Assembly (NCBI GenBank): GCA_028707655.1
Contig: JAQWAN010000111.1
Location: 1 to 6,947 of the forward strand
Direction: 5' to 3'
DNA from: Bacteroidaceae bacterium
Lineage (GTDB): Bacteria > Bacteroidota > Bacteroidia > Bacteroidales > Bacteroidaceae
Length of the DNA: 6,947 nucleotides
Part shown: piece by piece, positions 1 to 6,087 of the stretch
How positions within the stretch are numbered: position 1 is the first letter of the stretch
Layout of the letters: every line of letters begins with the position of its first letter
The notes under the pieces: model-generated
Database searches by the model: none
What the model was told of the DNA's origin: nothing
What the model saw: the letters and a program-made list of their open reading frames with translations, nothing else
Translations under genes and position numbers: made by a program

Positions 1-1716
1 GCTCATCTTTTTGAGACTACACTTGCTTCGCAAGGAGAAACGCTAATAACCCTAGAGGAATCCATGGTAGATAGCAACCAACATATCAAGCGCGTAAGAA
101 CAAAGCAGGGTAAGTATCTCGATTTAATATTGCACAAACACAATATAGAATACAACGGTAAAAAATATACACTGGGCACCATTTGGGATATCACCAAAAT
201 CAATCAGTTACAAGAAAGGAACAACCAACTAATCAACTCTATATCCTTAATGAAGGCCTATACTTGGACATACGATTCTAGTACTAAACACTTTTATTGC
301 GATAACATATGGGATAAGCCCAATTTAAATCTTAACTCTCTGGATAAAATGGATTATTTTTATAATAGCATACATCCAGATGACCGAATGAATTATCAAC
401 GAGCATTAAAAGCCAGCCTCAAGGACCCAAAGCAAAAGGAATTCCATTTTATTTTCCGGTTCGACCCTACCCGTTCCAGCACTTTTGAATGGTGGGAAAA
501 CAAAGCAATTATTGAACGTAAAGAGGAGAATGGAGAAAGTCAAATTCAACTTTGGGGACTCTGCTATAACATCAATCCAATTAAGCAAAACGAACTAAAG
601 CTGCAAGAAACCGAGAAGGAGCTAGAGCTCTTAAATAAAACCAACTCCCTAATTTTAGATAATGCACAAGCAGGACTGATTTTTGTAGACAATAATCAAG
701 TCATTAAATGGGAGAATTTAACTCATGTGATGCCTTCCCTCTCTTTTTCTAAAAAAATCAAAAAACAGGAACAGCTTTACTTCGATTTTATTGCTGGTAT
801 TGATATGCCTTTTAAAGTATCAACCTTCTACCGCTCCCTTTTATCTGGGAAAACAGAAAAGTGCGAACACACCACTCCAGAAGGCATTGTTCTCGAGGCC
901 TCCACCTCACCAGTATTTGGTGAAGACGGGGAGCGTGTGGGCTCTGTTGTTCGGTTGATTGATGTCACCGATAAATCGACTTTATTAAAAAAGATACAGA
1001 CAGCCAAAGAGGAGGCAGAACGACTAAACAAACTAAAATCAAGCTTCATAGCAAATGTAAGTCACGAGATTCGAACACCACTAAATGCTATTTATGGTTT
1101 TTCCCAGCTGTTTGAAGATAATCTTAGTCAGCAGGAGAAAAAAGAATATCTTAAGATTATTAAAGCCAACAATGAATTACTGCTTAATCTAATCAATAGT
1201 ATTTTAGACCTATCTAAAATAGAATCTGGCGTTTTAACGCTTAAAGAGCAAAAAATAGACTTCGCGCTACTGTTCAACAAAATAGCACAATCCATGCAAC
1301 AAAGCAAAAAGAAGCAAGCTGTAGAATTAATTGTAGAAAATCCGTATAAGCAGTTCCCTATTACCATTGACAAAGATAAAATAACACAGATTATCATTAA
1401 TTACGTATCTAATGCCATTAAGTATACCCCCAAAGGAAGCATACAGATGGGGTATACCCAAAAAGAGAACGGACTTTACATCTATGTAAAAGACACGGGT
1501 ATAGGAATACCACTTGAAAAACAACAACGGGTATTTGAACGCTTTGAGAAATTAGATTGCTATGCACAAGGCACCGGTCTAGGCTTATCCATTTGTAAAG
1601 CCATTGCTCAGGCCTACAAAGGAAAGGTGGGATTTACATCAAAAGAGGGTGTTGGCTCCACTTTTTGGGCATGGATCCCTCTTCTTGAAACGAAAGAACA
1701 ACTTTTATCCAAATAA
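1..1716 (+). CDS. PAS-domain sensor histidine kinase (5'-partial)
   Basis: Sensor histidine kinase that should autophosphorylate on a histidine and pass phosphate to a partner response regulator. The frame is open from base 1 with no stop before the ATG at 64, and the residues before that ATG continue a PAS domain, so the gene starts upstream and 64 is internal. Counting from base 1, 571 residues are visible: the end of a first PAS domain (to about 65, ending GTIWDITK); a PAS_3-like domain (about 80-185, IHPDDR at 124-129); a third, divergent PAS (about 215-322, ending DVTDK); a coiled linker; a HisKA H-box SHEIRTP with His355; then HATPase_c with N-box Asn467/Asn471, G1 box DTGIGI at 498, F-box FERF and G2 box GTGLGL at 524. 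There is no transmembrane segment in the visible part and no C-terminal receiver, so it is probably a cytosolic, non-hybrid kinase. No response regulator gene follows directly. The ligand is unknown. Confidence 0.93.
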   Translation, partial: AHLFETTLASQGETLITLEESMVDSNQHIKRVRTKQGKYLDLILHKHNIEYNGKKYTLGTIWDITKINQLQERNNQLINSISLMKAYTWTYDSSTKHFYCDNIWDKPNLNLNSLDKMDYFYNSIHPDDRMNYQRALKASLKDPKQKEFHFIFRFDPTRSSTFEWWENKAIIERKEENGESQIQLWGLCYNINPIKQNELKLQETEKELELLNKTNSLILDNAQAGLIFVDNNQVIKWENLTHVMPSLSFSKKIKKQEQLYFDFIAGIDMPFKVSTFYRSLLSGKTEKCEHTTPEGIVLEASTSPVFGEDGERVGSVVRLIDVTDKSTLLKKIQTAKEEAERLNKLKSSFIANVSHEIRTPLNAIYGFSQLFEDNLSQQEKKEYLKIIKANNELLLNLINSILDLSKIESGVLTLKEQKIDFALLFNKIAQSMQQSKKKQAVELIVENPYKQFPITIDKDKITQIIINYVSNAIKYTPKGSIQMGYTQKENGLYIYVKDTGIGIPLEKQQRVFERFEKLDCYAQGTGLGLSICKAIAQAYKGKVGFTSKEGVGSTFWAWIPLLETKEQLLSK

Positions 1717-1761
1717 ATCATAAAGAGCCCTCGTTTTTTCGATATATAGGAATATAAAACG

Positions 1762-1769
1762 TAAATTTG
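1762..1769 (+). promoter_or_regulatory. Bacteroidetes-type promoter of the Fe-S scaffold operon (-7 box)
   Basis: TAAATTTG matches the Bacteroidetes -7 consensus TAnnTTTG. A degenerate -33 element (TTCG, 1738-1741) lies 20 nt upstream, which is the expected spacing. The inferred start near 1775 would give a leader of about 70 nt, very AT-rich and without obvious structure, before the ATG at 1844. It separates this operon from the kinase gene. Confidence 0.6.
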
Positions 1770-1843
1770 CACGAAATTTAGGTAGTGTTAAAATATTGCC
1801 CATAAAAAACAAATTTATTTTTATTACCAAATATATAAAGAAA

Positions 1844-2545
1844 ATGACTTATTCACAAGAAGTTGAACACATGTGTGTTGTAAAAAAGGGACCAAACCAT
1901 GGTCCTGCACCAATTCCTGAAGAGGGAAAATGGATCAAATCAAAAGATGTGTCAGATATTTCTGGGCTAACACATGGTATTGGTTGGTGTGCTCCTCAAC
2001 AAGGTGCATGTAAATTAACCTTAAATGTAAAAGAAGGAATTATTCAAGAAGCATTAGTTGAAACCATCGGTTGTTCTGGTATGACACATTCTGCAGCAAT
2101 GGCTTCAGAAATTCTTCCAGGAAAAACAATCCTAGAGGCTTTGAATACAGATCTTGTTTGTGATGCCATCAACACAGCAATGCGCGAGCTATTTTTACAA
2201 ATTGTTTATGGACGTACACAATCTGCTTTCTCAGAAGGTGGTTTACCAATTGGTGCTGGTCTAGAAGATTTAGGAAAAGGACTTCGTAGCCAAGTTGGTA
2301 CATCTTATGGTACACTATCAAAAGGTCCTCGTTATCTAGAGATGGCAGAAGGTTACATCAACCGTCTTGCTTTAGATAAGAACAGCGAGATCTGCGGATA
2401 TGAATTTATCAACATGGGTAAATTTATGGATGAGATTAAAAAGGGAACAGATGCAAACGAAGCATTAAAGAAAGTAACTAGCACCTACGGTCGTTTTACG
2501 AAAGAAGAAGGTATAGTAAAATATATGGATCCACGTAAAGAATAA
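1844..2545 (+). CDS. NifU/IscU-like iron-sulfur cluster assembly scaffold protein
   Basis: Probable scaffold on which Fe-S clusters are built or held before transfer to target proteins; cytosolic, 233 aa. The segment around TIGCSGMTHSAAMASE (Cys77) aligns with the IscU/NifU_N region GCGSAIASS that carries a cluster-ligating cysteine. Cys49 and Cys56 (GWCAPQQGAC) lie just before the beta strand KLTLNVKEGIIQEA, as the first IscU cysteine does, and Cys106 could supply a further ligand. Cys11 is an extra N-terminal cysteine. The protein is longer than IscU (about 128 aa) and has a C-terminal extension of its own. The start at ATG 1844 (MTYSQEVEHMC) is preferred over an upstream TTG at 1796, because the extra 16 residues are an AT-rich translation of the leader and the family as I know it begins at MTYS. 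It is followed 18 nt later by the GGGtGRT gene, its usual partner in anaerobes. Codon use (GGT, GCT, CGT) suggests strong expression. Confidence 0.9.
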   Translation: MTYSQEVEHMCVVKKGPNHGPAPIPEEGKWIKSKDVSDISGLTHGIGWCAPQQGACKLTLNVKEGIIQEALVETIGCSGMTHSAAMASEILPGKTILEALNTDLVCDAINTAMRELFLQIVYGRTQSAFSEGGLPIGAGLEDLGKGLRSQVGTSYGTLSKGPRYLEMAEGYINRLALDKNSEICGYEFINMGKFMDEIKKGTDANEALKKVTSTYGRFTKEEGIVKYMDPRKE

Positions 2546-2548
2546 TAA

Positions 2549-2554
2549 AAGGAG
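2549..2554 (+). promoter_or_regulatory. Strong Shine-Dalgarno of the GGGtGRT gene
   Basis: AAGGAG sits 9 nt before the ATG at 2564, inside the short gap after the scaffold gene. Near-perfect Shine-Dalgarno sequences are uncommon in Bacteroidetes and absent from the other genes here, so this one supports both the start choice and high translation of the second gene. Confidence 0.7.
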
Positions 2555-2563
2555 AAAATACAA

Positions 2564-3565
2564 ATGGCATTATTTGAAAGTTATAGTCGACGAATCGACA
2601 AAATCAATGAGGTATTAAAAGCAAACGGTATTGCTAGCTTAGAAGAAGCAAAAGCAATCTGCGACGCTGCAGGTATTGATCCTTATAAGACTTGTGAGGA
2701 AACACAACCTATCGCATTTGAGAACGCAAAGTGGGCTTACGTTGTAGGCGCAGCTATTGCTGTTAAGAAAAATTGTACAGTTGCTGCAGAAGCTGCAGAA
2801 GCTATTGGTATCGGTCTACAAGCATTTTGTATTCCTGGATCGGTAGCAGAAGACAGAAAAGTGGGTATTGGACATGGTAACCTAGCTGCACGTTTGTTGC
2901 GCGAGGAAACAAAATGTTTTGCCTTCTTAGCTGGTCACGAATCTTTTGCTGCTGCAGAGGGAGCAATCAAAATTGCTGCTAAAGCAGACAAAGTACGTAC
3001 AGAACCTTTACGTTGTATTTTGAACGGTCTTGGAAAAGATGCTGCTCAAATTATCTCACGTATCAACGGTTTTACCTATGTACAAACAGAATTTGACTAC
3101 TACACTTCTGAATTAAAAGAAGTGCGTCGTATCGCTTATTCTGACGGACCACGTGCCAAAGTAAATTGCTATGGTGCAGACGATGTTCGCGAAGGTGTAG
3201 CTATTATGCACAGCGAGGGAGTAGATGTATCTATCACAGGTAACTCAACTAACCCTACTCGTTTCCAACACCCAGTTGCTGGAACATACAAAAAAGAACG
3301 TCTTGAAAAAGGAGAGAACTATTTCTCTGTAGCATCAGGTGGTGGTACAGGTCGTACACTTCATCCAGATAATATGGCTGCTGGTCCTGCTTCTTATGGT
3401 ATGACAGACACCATGGGCCGTATGCATTCAGACGCACAATTTGCTGGATCTTCATCTGTTCCTGCTCACGTAGAGATGATGGGATTCATCGGAATGGGTA
3501 ACAACCCAATGGTAGGTGCTACCGTTGCTGTTGCTGTAGATGTTGCTACTGCTTTAGCAAAGTAA
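2564..3565 (+). CDS. GGGtGRT family protein (function unknown)
   Basis: A 333-residue soluble protein recognised by the family's name-giving motif, here ASGGGTGRTLHPDN with GGGTGRT at residues 259-265. The reaction is not known to me. The glycine-rich loop resembles a nucleotide- or cofactor-binding turn, but that is only an impression. Other visible features are an Ala-rich N-terminal half with several cysteines (in AICDAAG, KTCEE, KNCT, AFCIPG, TKCFAF, LRCILN, KVNCYG), a conserved-looking GIGHGNLAARLL segment, and a Gly/Met-rich C-terminus (MMGFIGMGNNPMVGATVAVAV). There is no signal peptide or clear membrane helix. It is the second gene of an operon with a NifU-like scaffold, and the number of cysteines fits a role tied to Fe-S clusters (inference). 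Codon use is that of a highly expressed gene. A strong AAGGAG ribosome site precedes it and a strong terminator follows 20 nt after the stop. Confidence 0.93.
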   Translation: MALFESYSRRIDKINEVLKANGIASLEEAKAICDAAGIDPYKTCEETQPIAFENAKWAYVVGAAIAVKKNCTVAAEAAEAIGIGLQAFCIPGSVAEDRKVGIGHGNLAARLLREETKCFAFLAGHESFAAAEGAIKIAAKADKVRTEPLRCILNGLGKDAAQIISRINGFTYVQTEFDYYTSELKEVRRIAYSDGPRAKVNCYGADDVREGVAIMHSEGVDVSITGNSTNPTRFQHPVAGTYKKERLEKGENYFSVASGGGTGRTLHPDNMAAGPASYGMTDTMGRMHSDAQFAGSSSVPAHVEMMGFIGMGNNPMVGATVAVAVDVATALAK

Positions 3566-3585
3566 TTTAGGAAATCCAACGCTAT

Positions 3586-3623
3586 AAAAAAGGATGAGCT
3601 TTTAAAAGCTCATCCTTTTTTTT
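3586..3623. terminator. Bidirectional rho-independent terminator
   Basis: The arms AAAAAAGGATGAGCTTTT (3586-3603) and AAAAGCTCATCCTTTTTT (3604-3621) form a perfect 18-bp palindrome; in RNA the loop would be about 4 nt (TTAA). T tracts follow the GC-containing stem on either strand. It lies between the convergent GGGtGRT gene (stop 3565) and exporter operon (stop 3714) and can end both transcripts. Confidence 0.93.
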
Positions 3624-3713
3624 ATCTTCAATAAACACCTAATCAAAGATGTTGAATTCCATTATCTTGCGGTCTATTACATTCCTACCCACATCCATTA
3701 AGTAGAGAGTCGT

Positions 3714-4196
3714 TTATTTTTTTTGGTGACGCGTCATTCTATACGCTTTATTAGGGAACACAAACACAGGGAAAGTAGCACCCACAGCCAATAAAAAGAT
3801 AACAGAACAAGTCACCATGAAATTAGCAAAAAACTTCTCCATATAATAGGCAGAGACTATCTCATCATTTATATTTTGCACAAATAAAATCATAGAGAAA
3901 ATACTGTTATAAGCAAATTTACCAGGAATCATAGGTAACAAGGCGGGTATATACAACACCGTTGCCGGACAATAGCTAATACGTCCTAATGGCAGACTAG
4001 TAAAGCCAATCAAGATACCAGCACATAAAGAAGCGGTAGCTATATCAAAAGCAAAAGTACCCATGAGTAGTGTACGCAAAGCATGTCCAATAGCAGCAAG
4101 AATAGCAATATAGAGAAAAGCACGACGAGGGGGATTAGAAATAGCGCCAAAGCCACAACCAGCTATGGCAGCAAAAAAACCATCTATAAGTAACAT
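3714..4196 (-). CDS. Threonine/serine exporter, ThrE_2 (DUF3815) half
   Basis: Small hydrophobic inner-membrane protein of 160 aa, the C-terminal-type half of a split ThrE exporter. Hydrophobic segments fall near residues 2-19, 27-46, 50-66, 78-106 (containing PALLPMIPG, the proline-rich signature of this half) and 123-147, followed by a basic tail (KAYRMTRHQKK) that probably faces the cytoplasm. In Corynebacterium ThrE the two halves are one polypeptide that exports threonine and serine; in many other bacteria they are adjacent genes, as here. It lies 51 nt downstream of the DUF1212 half on the same strand, so the two are probably cotranscribed and assemble together. The substrate is inferred from the family only. 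No Shine-Dalgarno is visible before the ATG. The transcript likely ends at the shared terminator near 3586-3623. Confidence 0.85.
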   Translation of the reverse strand: MLLIDGFFAAIAGCGFGAISNPPRRAFLYIAILAAIGHALRTLLMGTFAFDIATASLCAGILIGFTSLPLGRISYCPATVLYIPALLPMIPGKFAYNSIFSMILFVQNINDEIVSAYYMEKFFANFMVTCSVIFLLAVGATFPVFVFPNKAYRMTRHQKK

Positions 4197-4247
4197 CTGT
4201 ATTATTTTTTAGTGTGAAACGTTGCATTTAAAAAGAGATAAAGCTAT

Positions 4248-5015
4248 CTAGAATAAACTATTTTGGAATATCATCAATGTGCCTCCCAATCCTACGGCAA
4301 TACAAAGTATCATCAACGCACAATTGATTAAACGAGTAACCCCTATCAACGTATATCCCTCAATAATATCAATCACTCCATTGACCAACGGAACACCTGG
4401 GATAAGAAACAAAACACTAGTAGCCATCGCTATTTCGCTAGTGGTATCTAAGAAGAAAGAACTAGCAGCAATAAAGGAGGCCGTAAAAGCAGAAGCTATA
4501 AAAGTTAGGTGATTATTACAATGCCAACGCGTCATACATTGTTTTAGATAAAAGCCAGAAGCAGTAGCTACAAAAACAATAATCATGGCCACTATATCTC
4601 CTCCAAACAATTTACAAAAAGAAAGATTAGCCAACGAAGCAAGAATCAGTATAAATAAGGGATGCAACAAAGGAGCAGCCAATGCCTCATCATACTTCTT
4701 TTTCACTTCGTCTAGGGTAAGATGATTGTCTAACGCCTCCCAACTAAGAGCACTCAACGAAGCATTATGGATGAAGAGAATAGGCTGATGCTGAATCTCT
4801 ACCAGCTCACTATGCACCCTATTAGCCTCATGATCGTACACAGAGATAGTTAGCGTACGTTGAAACAACGATACAGCTACATCGATATCAAAGGACTCAC
4901 TTAAACGTTTTGTATTGCGTACCACTCGAGAAGTATGTACTCCACATCCCATTTGATGCGAAGCATATTTACCTAAAAATTTAGCTACGGCTGTAAACCG
5001 TTCTTTTTTATCCAT
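4248..5015 (-). CDS. Threonine/serine exporter, ThrE (DUF1212) half
   Basis: Membrane protein of 255 aa, the N-terminal-type half of a split threonine/serine exporter. A soluble region of about 110 residues (MGCGVHTSRVVRNTKRLSESF near the start, then a predicted alpha/beta stretch) precedes five hydrophobic segments at about 116-133, 139-157, 169-189, 196-214 and 222-247. The family-like segment LIPGVPLVNGVIDIIEG lies between or within the fourth and fifth. Residues 20-30 include Cys24 and His27; in this family a soluble N-terminal domain with a hydrolase-like sequence has been proposed, but no activity can be assigned here. It is the first gene of a two-gene minus-strand operon with the DUF3815 half and has its own TATCTTTG promoter about 90 nt upstream. 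The ATG at 5015 begins MDKKERF; no Shine-Dalgarno is present, which is normal for the phylum. Confidence 0.87.
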   Translation of the reverse strand: MDKKERFTAVAKFLGKYASHQMGCGVHTSRVVRNTKRLSESFDIDVAVSLFQRTLTISVYDHEANRVHSELVEIQHQPILFIHNASLSALSWEALDNHLTLDEVKKKYDEALAAPLLHPLFILILASLANLSFCKLFGGDIVAMIIVFVATASGFYLKQCMTRWHCNNHLTFIASAFTASFIAASSFFLDTTSEIAMATSVLFLIPGVPLVNGVIDIIEGYTLIGVTRLINCALMILCIAVGLGGTLMIFQNSLF

Positions 5016-5105
5016 CTATTTTCTATATAATCGTACATTATTACACTCTTTTATCTATTTTAATACCTAAAAAAGCGAAAATATACGGTTTTTCCTTTCA
5101 AAGTG

Positions 5106-5113
5106 CAAAGATA
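5106..5113 (-). promoter_or_regulatory. Promoter of the ThrE operon (-7 box)
   Basis: Read on the minus strand this is TATCTTTG, an exact match to TAnnTTTG. The best upstream TTTG is 23 nt away (CAAA at 5137-5140), slightly longer than the usual 19-21, so the -33 region is weak. The expected start near 5099 gives a leader of about 85 nt. The 6-bp arms AAAGTG (5100-5105) and CACTTT (5114-5119) flank the box exactly, a possible operator. Confidence 0.65.
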
Positions 5114-5160
5114 CACTTTTTTCAGCAATCGACCTACAAAGGTTTATGCTTTATAGTAAT

Positions 5161-5201
5161 AAAAAAAAGTTCCCCCATTGTTTCACAACAACAAGAGAAC
5201 T
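5161..5201 (-). terminator. Intrinsic terminator of the minus-strand sRNA candidate
   Basis: In minus-strand RNA, bases 5201-5168 fold into a continuous 15-bp stem (four G-U pairs) closed by a GUGA loop, a GNRA-type tetraloop, followed by seven further U (5167-5161). The G-U pairs become C-A mismatches if the plus strand is read, so the structure is specific to minus-strand RNA. Confidence 0.8.
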
Positions 5202-5220
5202 ATCACTTCGTAATTAATCT

Positions 5221-5236
5221 ATTTGTACGTATAAAT
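5221..5236. repeat. Near-perfect 16-bp palindrome at the sRNA start
   Basis: ATTTGTACGTATAAAT is a 16-bp inverted repeat with a single mismatched pair around the core TACGTA. It lies at roughly +4 to +20 of the proposed minus-strand RNA, a usual place for a repressor operator. No regulator is identified. Confidence 0.35.
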
Positions 5237-5245
5237 CCTATGCTG

Positions 5246-5277
5246 CAAATATCCAGCTTTTAAACGGTTACCACAAT
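5246..5277 (-). promoter_or_regulatory. Promoter of the minus-strand sRNA candidate
   Basis: Reading the minus strand: ATTG at 5277-5274 as the -33 element, 20 nt, then GATATTTG at 5253-5246 as the -7 element (consensus TAnnTTTG, one mismatch). The spacing is right for the Bacteroidetes primary sigma factor. An 11-bp element shared with the second sRNA promoter lies 32 nt upstream of the -7 box. Confidence 0.5.
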
Positions 5278-5281
5278 CACT

Positions 5282-5296
5282 ATAGCTAGCTATTTA
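5282..5296 (-). promoter_or_regulatory. Shared upstream element, copy 1 (palindromic)
   Basis: On the minus strand, bases 5296-5286 read TAAATAGCTAG, identical to 6708-6718 on the plus strand. The copy overlaps a perfect 12-bp palindrome ATAGCTAGCTAT (5282-5293). It ends exactly 32 nt before the -7 box of the minus-strand sRNA promoter, just upstream of the -33 element, a typical activator position. Confidence 0.5.
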
Positions 5297-5353
5297 AGAA
5301 GAAATAGGTACCAAAAGATAGGTAGTAGAGCTTATATATCAAATTTCTTTTTG

Positions 5354-5361
5354 TAGATTTG
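5354..5361 (+). promoter_or_regulatory. Promoter of the hemerythrin-regulator operon (-7 box)
   Basis: TAGATTTG matches TAnnTTTG exactly. The expected start near 5368 gives a short leader of about 27 nt. No TTTG or TTG is found 19-21 nt upstream, so the promoter may depend on an activator. At the same 32-nt offset as in the two sRNA promoters, bases 5311-5321 (CCAAAAGATAG) match the shared element at 7 of 11 positions, which is only suggestive. Confidence 0.6.
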
Positions 5362-5394
5362 TAGCAGAAGCAGTATCAAAAAACAGTTAGTAAT

Positions 5395-6087
5395 ATGAAT
5401 GCAAACAAAATTCCCTTTACCCCTGGAATGCAATTAGCAGAATTAATAGATATTAATTATAAATTATTACCTATTCTATCGCAACTTAAATTCAATCTCG
5501 GATTGGGTAATGCAAGTGTAGCAGATGCCTGTTCATTAAAGGGCGTTTCTATTGAAACCTTCTTGCTTATCTGCAATGTCTACACCTACCCCAGTTATAA
5601 GGTATCCAAAAAACAAATTCAAGAGGTTTATCTACCAGATGTTATTTTGTTCTTACAATCCTCGCACACCTATTACAGTTCCCAATTAATACCCATGCTA
5701 CGCGAAAAGATTGGACAATTAGTAGAGAATTGTTCCGTTAAACAAAAAACAGTGCTCACCAACTTTTTTGAGAATTACAGCAAAGAAGTGGATAAACATT
5801 TCAAATATGAAGAAAGCTCTGTTTTTCCCTATATCCACAAGCTCTTAGAGCATCAGAAAAAAGGAAAATATTCCATTGAAAGATTTGAGCACAACCATGG
5901 AAACATAGAAGATAAGCTGAACGACTTAAAGAGTATTATTATGAAGTATCTCCCGCATAACGCCAATGAGTCTATACAATATAGCACTTTATATAGCATC
6001 TATGAGCTACACGAAAACCTCGAGAAGCATACCTTTATAGAGAATAATATTCTAGTACCAGCTGTCGCTAATCTTGAACACGAATGA
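5395..6087 (+). CDS. Hemerythrin-domain di-iron protein (RIC/YtfE/ScdA-like)
   Basis: Cytosolic 230-aa protein with an N-terminal region resembling ScdA_N (DUF542; about residues 12-62) and a C-terminal four-helix hemerythrin domain (about 80-225). The ligand pattern of RIC/YtfE proteins is complete: His91, His135-x3-Glu139, His168 (or 166), His212-x3-Glu216, with spacings very close to E. coli YtfE (84, 129/133, 160, 204/208, from memory). It should therefore bind a non-haem di-iron site. RIC proteins are implicated in repair of Fe-S clusters damaged by nitric oxide or oxidants; here the role could be repair, sensing or storage. The odd point is the N-terminal domain: where ScdA_N has the CCGG cysteine pair this protein has FNLGLGN (33-39), keeping only the following ADAC/KGV context, so cysteine chemistry is lost. 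It overlaps the next gene by ATGA, so translation is coupled. Confidence 0.9.
   Translation: MNANKIPFTPGMQLAELIDINYKLLPILSQLKFNLGLGNASVADACSLKGVSIETFLLICNVYTYPSYKVSKKQIQEVYLPDVILFLQSSHTYYSSQLIPMLREKIGQLVENCSVKQKTVLTNFFENYSKEVDKHFKYEESSVFPYIHKLLEHQKKGKYSIERFEHNHGNIEDKLNDLKSIIMKYLPHNANESIQYSTLYSIYELHENLEKHTFIENNILVPAVANLEHE

Larger units (their letters stand above)
5161..5240 (-). ncRNA. Candidate small RNA, minus strand, upstream of the hemerythrin gene
   Basis: Proposed RNA of about 80 nt. On the minus strand there is a promoter (GATATTTG at 5253-5246, one mismatch to TAnnTTTG, with a TTG-containing -33 element 20 nt upstream). A start is expected near 5240, and a strong intrinsic terminator ends at about 5161. 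No open reading frame of useful length fits between them, and the ThrE operon has its own promoter downstream, so the unit appears free-standing. The 5' half is AU-rich. I do not recognise it as a named RNA family. Alternatives: an attenuated long leader of the ThrE operon, or a terminator for antisense transcription off the hemerythrin gene. Confidence 0.5.

Noticed and set aside
64..66. ATG at 64 as the true start of the histidine kinase
   Set aside because: The frame is open upstream to base 1, and the sequence around it is the middle of a PAS domain, so the start lies outside the window.
1720..1740. Terminator after the histidine kinase (GAG-CC-CTC followed by GTTTTTT)
   Set aside because: The possible stem is only 3 bp with an impossible 2-nt loop; the T run is better read as the -33 region of the next promoter.
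1796..1843. N-terminal extension of the scaffold protein from a TTG at 1796
   Set aside because: It translates AT-rich leader sequence and has no ribosome site; the family begins at the ATG at 1844.
4279..4512. Plus-strand 77-codon ORF inside the ThrE gene
   Set aside because: It is antisense to conserved membrane segments of the exporter and is a frame shadow.
5305..5320. Alternative minus-strand promoter TATCTTTTGG at 5320-5311
   Set aside because: It has one T too many for TAnnTTTG and no suitable -33 element; the promoter at 5253-5246 fits better, though a longer RNA from here is not excluded.
5380..5405. Base-pairing of the plus-strand sRNA (GCATT at about 6789-6793) with the hemerythrin start region
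   Set aside because: Only about five consecutive pairs are possible, which is expected by chance.
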